The translations under genes and the position numbers were made by a program. Positions 1 to 5,390 of a stretch of 10,745 bases of DNA are shown here, one piece after another (within the stretch, counting starts at the first letter, position 1; the number at the start of each line of letters is the position of its first letter). Source of the stretch: Gemmatimonadota bacterium (GTDB lineage: Bacteria > Gemmatimonadota > Gemmatimonadetes > Palauibacterales > Palauibacteraceae); assembly GCA_029288095.1 (NCBI GenBank), contig JARFPW010000076.1:1-10745 (forward strand). The letters run 5' to 3'. The notes beneath the pieces are model-generated. The model was not told the DNA's origin. It ran no database searches and saw only the letters and a program-made list of their open reading frames with translations.

Positions 1-1
1 C

Positions 2-856
2 TCGCAGCCGATGGGGTTTTATTCACCCGGGACGATCATCCATGATGCCCGACTGCACGATGTCGAGATTCGTCCGGTCGATCTCGCGCTTTCCGATTGG
101 GACACGACGCTGGAGCGCGGATCGGAGGATCGCGGTGCGGAGACCGTTCCATCACCTGCCCTGCGGATCGGTCTCCGCCTGGTGCGTGGCCTGGGCGCGA
201 AGGCGCGTGAACGGCTGCAGACAGCTCGTGCACAGGGGGCGTTCCGTTCCGTGGAGGATGTCGTGCGACGTAGCGGTCTCGGTGCCCGTGAATTGCGGAT
301 CCTGGCGGAAGCGGGCGCATTCGAGACGCTGTGGCCCGGCCGGCGCGACGCGCTGTGGGAGTTGCTGCGTCAGGTGCGGGGCGATGCCGGTCCGTTGGCC
401 CGACGTGTCGTTTCCGTAGGAAAGACGCTGCCGCCGATGACCCGGATCGAACGAATCGCGGCCGACTATCGCTGTACAGGATTGTCGGTGATTGGACACC
501 CGGTATCCCATCTTCGCCCGGCGCTGGAGAACCGCGGGGTACTGACGGCAGCAGGGCTCAAGCAAGCAAGCGATGGTGACCGGGTCGAAGTCGCGGGGAT
601 GGCGATCTGCCGTCAACGCCCGGGCACGGCTAAGGGTGTGATGTTCATCACGCTTGAAGACGAGACCGGGTTTTCGAACTTCGTTATCATGCCCGATCGA
701 CGGGAGAAGTTGCGGGATACTCTGCGAGCGCCGCTCGTCCTGTTTGGTGGCGTGGTCGAGAAGGAAAGCGGAGTTGTGAACGTCCTCGTGCGGACGGCGG
801 AACGCCTTGATCTCACCGGCGCCACCTTGACCGTGAAGAGCCACGACTACCGTTGA
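2..856 (+). CDS. dnaE2: Error-prone DNA polymerase III alpha subunit DnaE2/ImuC, C-terminal fragment
   Basis: This is the C-terminal 284 residues of a DnaE2-type polymerase. The frame is open to the left edge and reads SQPMGFYSP just after it, a signature of the DnaE2 finger/HhH region, so the gene starts outside the window. Seen in order: the MGFYSP segment and a PVDLALSDWD stretch (DnaE2 proteins have a similar 'RPVDVNxSDWD'), a helix-hairpin-helix region around LRLVRGLGAKARERL, and a C-terminal OB-fold around VEVAGMAICRQRPGTAKGVMFITLEDE. In this family DnaE2 works with ImuB in damage-induced, mutagenic translesion synthesis and is usually under LexA control. The promoter and any imuA/imuB partner would lie upstream and cannot be seen. 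Stop is TGA at 854-856. Replicative DnaE1 is the main alternative, but the DnaE2-like signature sequence and the end directly after the OB-fold favour DnaE2. Confidence 0.93.
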   Translation, partial: SQPMGFYSPGTIIHDARLHDVEIRPVDLALSDWDTTLERGSEDRGAETVPSPALRIGLRLVRGLGAKARERLQTARAQGAFRSVEDVVRRSGLGARELRILAEAGAFETLWPGRRDALWELLRQVRGDAGPLARRVVSVGKTLPPMTRIERIAADYRCTGLSVIGHPVSHLRPALENRGVLTAAGLKQASDGDRVEVAGMAICRQRPGTAKGVMFITLEDETGFSNFVIMPDRREKLRDTLRAPLVLFGGVVEKESGVVNVLVRTAERLDLTGATLTVKSHDYR

Positions 857-866
857 CGCTCCCGCC

Positions 867-882
867 ACCGGGATTCCCCGGT
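867..882 (+). terminator. GC hairpin after dnaE2, weak terminator candidate
   Basis: A perfect 6-bp inverted repeat, ACCGGG / CCCGGT with an ATTC loop, begins 10 bases after the dnaE2 stop codon. Only a poor T-tract follows (TTGTTCG), so it would be a weak intrinsic terminator at best. Its right arm touches the -35 element proposed for the cupin gene. Confidence 0.35.
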
Positions 883-909
883 TGTTCGAGGGCAGGGTTC
901 CGGTATATT
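882..909 (+). promoter_or_regulatory. Sigma-70-like promoter of the cupin gene, possible leaderless start
   Basis: TTGTTC (882-887) and TATATT (904-909) are separated by 16 bases. The ATG of the cupin lies at 917, only seven bases after the -10 hexamer, where transcription would be expected to begin. No purine-rich Shine-Dalgarno stretch sits at normal spacing before the ATG; the nearest AGGG is about 20 bases away. Both facts fit a leaderless mRNA, but this is an inference from spacing. Confidence 0.45.
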
Positions 910-916
910 CGCCCGC

Positions 917-1267
917 ATGAACACTGGATACACGCCCAAGATCGTAGACAAGCCATGGGGACGTGAGTTGTGGTACGCTCACACGGATCGGTATGCGGGC
1001 AAGATCCTCGAGGTGAATGCCGGCCACCTGCTCTCCCTCCAGAAGCACGTCGAGAAGCATGAGACACTCTACCTGCTGTCCGGCCGGATGCGGTTCACCC
1101 GAGATGACCAGGAATTCGAGTGGTTGCCGGGAATAGCCATCGAAATCCCACCCGACACCGTCCACCGCATGGAGGCGGTGAAGGACAGCGTCATCCTCGA
1201 GGTGAGCACGCCGGAACTGGACGACGTCGTCCGGCTGGAGGACCGCTACGGGCGGACCACCGACTGA
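917..1267 (+). CDS. Small cupin protein, phosphomannose isomerase type II-like
   Basis: A 116-residue single-domain cupin resembling the C-terminal domain of type II mannose-6-phosphate isomerase/GDP-mannose pyrophosphorylase. The N-terminal KPWGREL segment (residues 12-18) is characteristic of this group. Cupin motif 1 is seen at about residues 35-56 (SLQKHVEKHETLYLLSG, with H44, H48 and E49 as likely metal ligands). Motif 2 is at about 71-84 (PGIAIEIPPDTVHR, H83 the likely last ligand). The fold would bind a divalent metal and probably a sugar or sugar-phosphate. The actual substrate cannot be told from sequence, and many such stand-alone cupins are uncharacterised. No signal peptide, so cytoplasmic. 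The stop overlaps the next start as TGATG, indicating translational coupling with the downstream gene. ATG at 917 is chosen because it gives a full domain and follows a good promoter. Confidence 0.88.
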   Translation: MNTGYTPKIVDKPWGRELWYAHTDRYAGKILEVNAGHLLSLQKHVEKHETLYLLSGRMRFTRDDQEFEWLPGIAIEIPPDTVHRMEAVKDSVILEVSTPELDDVVRLEDRYGRTTD

Positions 1268-1782
1268 TGGACGGACTCATCGACCTCGGAGAGCGCCGGT
1301 ATCCGCAGACGTGGCTCCTGCTCGACATCATCGAGCAAAGGCCGCGGGTCCTGGCCCAGGAGGTCGTGGATCTCTCGCCGGGTGCGATCGAACTGCGGCA
1401 AGTCGCCCGTGACCTGCGGGGCCACGCTGAAAACCCGGAACGCTGGCTGCCGATGCGCCCGGGCAGTCCGATCGATTCGTTAGCCGCCGGTCATGCACGC
1501 GACCTGTCGTTCGGCCTCCAGGTCAGCCTGTGCGTGGAGCGGGACGACACTCGCTCGATTCATGACGGGCGTCCCTTTCGGCATCTGAGACTGCGTCACG
1601 CGGACCGCACGCTCACCCCGGCTACGTCCGCCGAGGTGGGGCTGTATTTCTACGGCCGGCGTCCGGCGACATTCGGATTGGTGCGGGCGGATACGGCGCA
1701 CGGCTTCATTGGTCTGGACTGGGAGCAGCTGCAGGACACCGACCTGGAATGGCTTCTGCAGCGGGAGTTGCAGTCTTCGTGA
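1267..1782 (+). CDS. Uncharacterised 171-residue protein coupled to the cupin
   Basis: I do not recognise this family. The start is the ATG at 1267-1269 that overlaps the cupin stop codon (TGATG). The frame is open further back to 1120, but that extension would lie entirely inside the cupin gene. The protein has no signal peptide or membrane segment. It begins with a helical, fairly charged part (LIDLGERRYPQTWLLLDIIEQRP) and continues into a region rich in Arg, His and Asp that reads like alternating beta strands (GLQVSLCVERDD, HLRLRHADRTL, EVGLYFYGRRP). It ends in an acidic-to-basic helix (DWEQLQDTDLEWLLQRELQSS). One Cys is visible and no metal-binding cluster. Tight coupling to the cupin suggests co-expression and perhaps a joint function. 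It could also be a lineage-specific protein with an unrelated role. Confidence 0.75.
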   Translation: MDGLIDLGERRYPQTWLLLDIIEQRPRVLAQEVVDLSPGAIELRQVARDLRGHAENPERWLPMRPGSPIDSLAAGHARDLSFGLQVSLCVERDDTRSIHDGRPFRHLRLRHADRTLTPATSAEVGLYFYGRRPATFGLVRADTAHGFIGLDWEQLQDTDLEWLLQRELQSS

Positions 1783-1963
1783 CGGAAAGTTTGCGCGATG
1801 AAGGCCGCGCTGCCTATTGTCTCGAAGGAACGGCCTTTCGGCCTCCAGTGGCGAGCAGCCCCCTCGGCCGCGGATCGACTGCGGGGATAGGATCCAAGGT
1901 AGGTTCCGAGGCTCCGGGGGCGCTCGCTGACTGGAACCCTCCCGTACCCTGCAGGTTCCCATC
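1783..1963. other. Intergenic region before the NlpC/P60 gene
   Basis: These 181 bases carry no convincing gene or promoter. The notable structure is three copies of one 6-mer in alternating orientation: GGTTCC at 1902-1907, GGAACC at 1933-1938 and GGTTCC at 1954-1959. The middle copy can pair with either neighbour. The last copy overlaps the AGG (1953-1955) that is the best ribosome-binding candidate for the GTG start at 1964. A short GGCC/GGCC hairpin near 1830-1845 has no T-tract. Confidence 0.4.
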
Positions 1964-2791
1964 GTGACGTGGGCAATCGTCCGCGTTTCCTGGGCACCAT
2001 TGCGCCGCGAGCCCCGGCACGGATCCGAGATGGTCAGTCAGGTGCTGCTTGGAGAAGTCCTCGAACTCGAGGGACCACCGGACGCTTCACCCCTGCCGCA
2101 ACAGTGGGCATACGTTCGCGCTCCGGACGCTTACGAGGGTTTCGTGACCCGAGGAAGTCTAAGGACATGCAGCCATGCGGAGGCGACTGATTGGGCGGCC
2201 ACGGCCGACATGACGAGCCTCGGAACGGGTCTCGTGGCGCTCGACGATGAGTCCATGACTCCGCGGCACGCGCCGTGGGGCGCGCGCATAGCTTCAGGAG
2301 TTCCCGGTGCCGTGGGGCTTCCCGACGGCCACCAGGCCAATCTGTCGGAGCCTGACCGCATCGTCGCTGACATCGACCGTGCCGTCCGCTACCCGCCGGA
2401 CCCTGCTGCCGTTGTCGGGACGGCGGTCGACTGGCTTGGGACGCCGTACGTCTGGGGCGGCCGAACGAAACAGGGAGCCGATTGCTCGGGGTTCGTGCAA
2501 GCCGTGTTTGGCCTCCACGGCTTTCCGATGGCCCGCGACAGCCGGGATCAGTTCGAGGGAGCGTACCTGGCTGCGTTTGCCGAGGTAGTGCGCGACACTC
2601 GGGCCGGCGATCTGTGGTTCTTTGCGTGGGATGGCCAACCGGTGTCGCACGTCGGAGTCTGCATCGACGGGGTACGGATGATCCATGCGTCGGAGACCCG
2701 GGGTGGCGTGGCCATCGACGTTCTGGGTGAAGGGGACTTCGGCCAACGTCTTTCGGAAGGGCTCGTGGGAGTCGTGCGTCCGGCGGACTGA
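1964..2791 (+). CDS. SH3b-NlpC/P60 (C40) cell-wall peptidase, probably gamma-D-Glu-L-diamino acid endopeptidase
   Basis: A 275-residue protein with an N-terminal bacterial SH3 region (about residues 1-130: WAIVRVSWAPLRREP and WAYVRAPDAYEGFVTRGSL are typical strands) and a C-terminal NlpC/P60 domain (about 145-272). The expected catalytic triad is visible: C174 in DCSGF, H229 in SHVGV and H241 in MIHAS. The YVWGGRT segment that precedes the cysteine in the family is also present. NlpC/P60 enzymes cleave gamma-D-Glu to diamino acid bonds in peptidoglycan peptides. There is no signal peptide, which fits the cytoplasmic, muropeptide-recycling branch (Bacillus endopeptidase VI and the cyanobacterial SH3b-NlpC enzymes) rather than a secreted hydrolase. 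Start is GTG 1964, the first start codon after an in-frame TGA at 1928, with AGG eight bases before it. It converges with acpS, one base apart. Confidence 0.9.
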   Translation: MTWAIVRVSWAPLRREPRHGSEMVSQVLLGEVLELEGPPDASPLPQQWAYVRAPDAYEGFVTRGSLRTCSHAEATDWAATADMTSLGTGLVALDDESMTPRHAPWGARIASGVPGAVGLPDGHQANLSEPDRIVADIDRAVRYPPDPAAVVGTAVDWLGTPYVWGGRTKQGADCSGFVQAVFGLHGFPMARDSRDQFEGAYLAAFAEVVRDTRAGDLWFFAWDGQPVSHVGVCIDGVRMIHASETRGGVAIDVLGEGDFGQRLSEGLVGVVRPAD

Positions 2792-2792
2792 G

Positions 2793-3173
2793 TCAGTCGG
2801 CGGTTTCCAGCAGAACGGTAGCGGTAGCGGTGCCCGCCTCGTGCGTCAGGCTGACGTGAATCCCGGTCCCGCCGCGTCGCTCGAACGCCTGCGCAGCGTT
2901 TCCATGCAAGATCAACTGAGGCCGCTCGTTCTCGGCGCCCCGGACCTCGATCTCCGTCCACGCCATCCCGCGGAGTCCGGTTCCGAGGGCTTTTACGAAT
3001 GCCTCCTTCGCGGCGAAACGTGCGGCAAGACACTCGGCCGGCCGGGGTCTGTCTCCGCAACGTCGCAGCTCCTCGTCGGTGAACAGGCGGCGTTCGCCGC
3101 GCGCCCCGAATCGATCCAATAGATCCGCAATGCGCGTCGTATCTACCTGGTCGATTCCGATGCCTAGGATCAC
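2793..3173 (-). CDS. acpS: Holo-[acyl-carrier-protein] synthase AcpS
   Basis: A 126-residue protein of normal AcpS length. It transfers the 4'-phosphopantetheine arm of coenzyme A to the serine of apo-acyl carrier protein, activating it for fatty-acid synthesis in the cytoplasm. Family signatures are all present: ILGIGIDQVD at the N-terminus with the Mg2+-binding D8, FAAKEAFVKALGTG with E57 and the nearby lysines, and HVSLTHE near the C-terminus. Start is GTG at 3173 (minus strand) because MILGIGID is the conserved N-terminus; a GGAG lies just upstream at short spacing. The gene is transcribed towards the NlpC/P60 gene and away from the iron permease. The usual pdxJ or recO neighbour is absent. 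Its upstream region is shared with the divergent permease promoter, but I see no strong minus-strand promoter there. Confidence 0.95.
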   Translation of the reverse strand: MILGIGIDQVDTTRIADLLDRFGARGERRLFTDEELRRCGDRPRPAECLAARFAAKEAFVKALGTGLRGMAWTEIEVRGAENERPQLILHGNAAQAFERRGGTGIHVSLTHEAGTATATVLLETAD

Positions 3174-3244
3174 TGGCTCCGCCCCTGGTATGGGTAATGA
3201 GGAATCCTACCGCAACATACAGCCTGGCAGGCAACGCCGTCGAC

Positions 3245-3273
3245 TTGATGGAGATGTTCTCAATCAGTAGTAT
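3245..3273 (+). promoter_or_regulatory. Sigma-70-like promoter of the cytochrome c/FTR1 gene
   Basis: TTGATG (3245-3250) and TAGTAT (3268-3273) are spaced by 17 bases, the optimum. They stand in the most AT-rich stretch of the window. Transcription would begin near 3280, giving a leader of about 60 bases before the GTG start at 3342. The spacer also contains GTTCTCAATC (3256-3265), the reverse complement of the half-site found in the operator downstream. Confidence 0.6.
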
Positions 3274-3283
3274 ATCGGCTCGT

Positions 3284-3298
3284 TGAGAATCAATCTCA
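3284..3298 (+). promoter_or_regulatory. Fur-box-like operator upstream of the iron permease
   Basis: TGAGAAT-C-AATCTCA is a 7-1-7 inverted repeat with one mismatched pair. It closely matches the consensus Fur site (TGATAAT-N-ATTATCA and the common TGAGAAT variant). It lies just downstream of the predicted -10, around positions +4 to +18, where bound Fur would block initiation. Function is inferred from sequence and from the iron-transport gene it precedes. Confidence 0.65.
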
Positions 3299-3341
3299 TC
3301 CGCGCCCGACGCCAGTTGGCCGAACAGCGCTTACGGATACC

Positions 3342-5384
3342 GTGCGACATACTTCAACGCGACAGATAGCGCTGGCTTTGGGCCTGCTGGGCTTCGCGGC
3401 TCCCGCTGCAGCCCAGGACATTGCGCAATCCTCTCCCGCCGATCGGGCGGGCGCCGTCATTTCGCTGATCGATCTTGCGTCGAGCGAGTACGTCGATGCG
3501 GTGTCGGACGGCAGGATCATCAACGAGGCCGAGTACGAAGAGGCCTACGAATTCACCGAAGAGGCGCTTCGCAGGCTCGCGGCCCTGCCGGTCTCTGCAT
3601 ACCCGGGCAGCGACGCCAGGGCCCGGGAGGCATCTGCCCGACTGCTTCCGGCGATCGACGCCAGAGTCGATCCCGGCGAGTTCGTTTCGCTCGCGGAGGT
3701 CGCGACCGACGCGATCGCGGCCGGCTGGGACGCGATCCGCATCCGATTCGCCGAAGACCGGCCGTCCGCGCGTCGCGGAGCCGTGGTGTATCGGATCAAC
3801 TGCGCCGAATGCCACGGAGATCTCGGCCGCGGCGACGGTATCGAAGGGGAAGATCTCGATCCACCACCGGCCGATCTCACCGCGGCTGAGCGTGCCCGGG
3901 AAGCGAGCCTGCAGCGAGATTTCGAGGTCTTGTCGTTCGGAGTCCCGGCGACCGCGATGGAGGGATGGCAGGATCTGCTGGACCTGCAGGAGAGATGGGA
4001 CGTCGTCGCGTACCTACAGACGCTGAGGTTCGGAGCGGCCGAGGTGGCGGAGGGGCGGAGCCTCGCCCTGGCCCCCGGAGCGCCGGTCAGCGGACTGATC
4101 CGCTCGTGGTCCGATCCGGTGGAAATGGCGGCATGGACGGACGTCGATCTGGCTACCCGCGTGGCCGAGCTTCACCAGGAGGATCCGGAGGATTCCGCCA
4201 TCCGCGGTATCGTCGCCTACCTGCGGGCACAGACGGGCGAGCCGTTCGACGGCGTCCCGGAGTTGAATGCCGACCTGGAGATGACCGAGCGATTCGGCAC
4301 GATCGACGCGCTCCTTGGTTCGTCCCTCGAGGCTGCTGCCGCCGGCGACCGCGACGCGGCCCTGGCGGACGTGATGTCGGCCTACTTGCAGTTCGAGGCT
4401 CTCGAGCCGGCGCTCGGCGCACGGGATCGGGGCGCGGTCGTAAGGGTCGAGAAGGAGTTCGCGGACCTCCGAGCAGACCTGAATTCGGTTTCGACGACCC
4501 CGGACAGGGCCGGCGTCGACAGCGCTCTGGCCGCTGCAGCTCGTACTCTGGCTGCCGAGCGGCCGTCGAACCTGGGACTGGCGATACAGTCGTTCGTGAT
4601 CATCCTCCGCGAAGGATTTGAAGCGATCCTGATCATCGGCGCGATCATCGCATTCCTGATCAAGACGGGACGACCGGAGGCCCGCCGCACGGTGTACGCC
4701 GGAGTCCTGGCAGCGGTTGGAGCGAGCGTCGCCGTTGCCGTTCTGCTCCAGGCCCTGTTTGAAGTGGCGCCCGCGCGCAGGGAAGTCCTCGAAGGGGCTA
4801 CGATGCTCGTCGCGGTCGCCGTCCTGTTTTCGGTGAGCTACTGGTTGGTGTCGAAACTTCAGCACGGTCGATGGGAGCAGTATTTGAAGGAACGCATGCA
4901 CGTAGCTGTCGGGGCGGGCGGAGGGCTGGCCCTTGGCGGCGTGGCTTTCCTGGCGGTGTTTCGGGAGGGTGTGGAGACCGTCCTGTTCTACAAGGCCCTC
5001 ACCGCGATGGCTGCGGGGGCCATTCTGCCGATTGTGCTCGGGTTCGTCGTGGGTCTCGCCGCGCTGGCTCTCATCTACATGGCGTTCACTCGTCTGGGGG
5101 TACGGATACCGATGCGGCCGTTCTTCGCCATGACGAGCGGGATTCTCTACCTCATGGCGACGATCTTTGCTGGAGCCGGAATCGCCGAGCTCCAGGAGGC
5201 TGGTGTGGTCGGGATAACGCCGCTCCCGGGCTTGCCGATGCTACCGGGCCTCGGCGTCTATCCGACTGTCGAGACGGTGGCCGCACAGGGGCTGATGATC
5301 GTGCTGCTCCTGGCGGCGTTGTTCGTCACATTCGGACTGCCCAGACTCAAGAAATCAGCGGAGATAGCGGGCGCGCCCGGTTGA
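3342..5384 (+). CDS. Cytochrome c / FTR1-family iron permease fusion
   Basis: A 680-residue fusion predicted to import iron across the inner membrane. A signal peptide (residues 1-24, ending APAAA) exports the N-terminal half. A periplasmic cytochrome c domain follows at about 135-235, with the heme site C154-A-E-C157-H158 and M206 as a possible distal ligand. A helical periplasmic linker (about 300-400) resembles the helical domains that accompany EfeU/EfeO-type systems. The C-terminal FTR1 domain (about 410-675) has seven likely membrane segments and two REGxE iron-binding motifs, R423-E-G-F-E427 and R541-E-G-V-E545. FTR1/EfeU proteins transport iron coupled to ferrous oxidation, and the attached heme domain probably takes the electron. 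The GTG start gives a clean signal peptide, though its ribosome site is weak. The upstream Fur-like site suggests iron repression. It converges with the CLC gene, 6 bases apart. Confidence 0.92.
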   Translation: MRHTSTRQIALALGLLGFAAPAAAQDIAQSSPADRAGAVISLIDLASSEYVDAVSDGRIINEAEYEEAYEFTEEALRRLAALPVSAYPGSDARAREASARLLPAIDARVDPGEFVSLAEVATDAIAAGWDAIRIRFAEDRPSARRGAVVYRINCAECHGDLGRGDGIEGEDLDPPPADLTAAERAREASLQRDFEVLSFGVPATAMEGWQDLLDLQERWDVVAYLQTLRFGAAEVAEGRSLALAPGAPVSGLIRSWSDPVEMAAWTDVDLATRVAELHQEDPEDSAIRGIVAYLRAQTGEPFDGVPELNADLEMTERFGTIDALLGSSLEAAAAGDRDAALADVMSAYLQFEALEPALGARDRGAVVRVEKEFADLRADLNSVSTTPDRAGVDSALAAAARTLAAERPSNLGLAIQSFVIILREGFEAILIIGAIIAFLIKTGRPEARRTVYAGVLAAVGASVAVAVLLQALFEVAPARREVLEGATMLVAVAVLFSVSYWLVSKLQHGRWEQYLKERMHVAVGAGGGLALGGVAFLAVFREGVETVLFYKALTAMAAGAILPIVLGFVVGLAALALIYMAFTRLGVRIPMRPFFAMTSGILYLMATIFAGAGIAELQEAGVVGITPLPGLPMLPGLGVYPTVETVAAQGLMIVLLLAALFVTFGLPRLKKSAEIAGAPG

Positions 5385-5390
5385 TCCGGA

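Larger units (their letters stand above)
3174..3341. other. Divergent intergenic region between acpS and the iron permease
   Basis: These 168 bases separate the divergent acpS and permease genes. The right half is noticeably richer in A and T than the flanking genes. It holds the plus-strand promoter and the Fur-like operator described separately. I found no open frame, transfer RNA or terminator in it that I could support. Confidence 0.6.

Noticed and set aside
152..1165. Long minus-strand open frame of 337 codons
   Set aside because: It runs antisense across dnaE2 and the cupin, both well supported by family motifs, and its product has no recognisable domain. Long antisense frames are common in GC-rich DNA.
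1120..1266. N-terminal extension of the 171-residue protein from an upstream ATG
   Set aside because: It lies wholly within the cupin coding sequence, and the ATG overlapping the cupin stop gives a normal coupled start.
2548..3234. Minus-strand open frame of 228 codons overlapping acpS
   Set aside because: It overlaps acpS in another frame and runs antisense to the NlpC/P60 gene; the AcpS signatures are complete in the other frame.
4014..4901. Minus-strand open frame of 295 codons
   Set aside because: Antisense shadow of the cytochrome c/FTR1 gene, rich in Arg, His and Gln with no domain.
5369..5389. GGGCGCGCCC palindrome and CCGG repeats at the end of the iron permease gene as a bidirectional terminator
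   Set aside because: The stems are short, mostly inside the coding sequence, and have no T-tract on either side.
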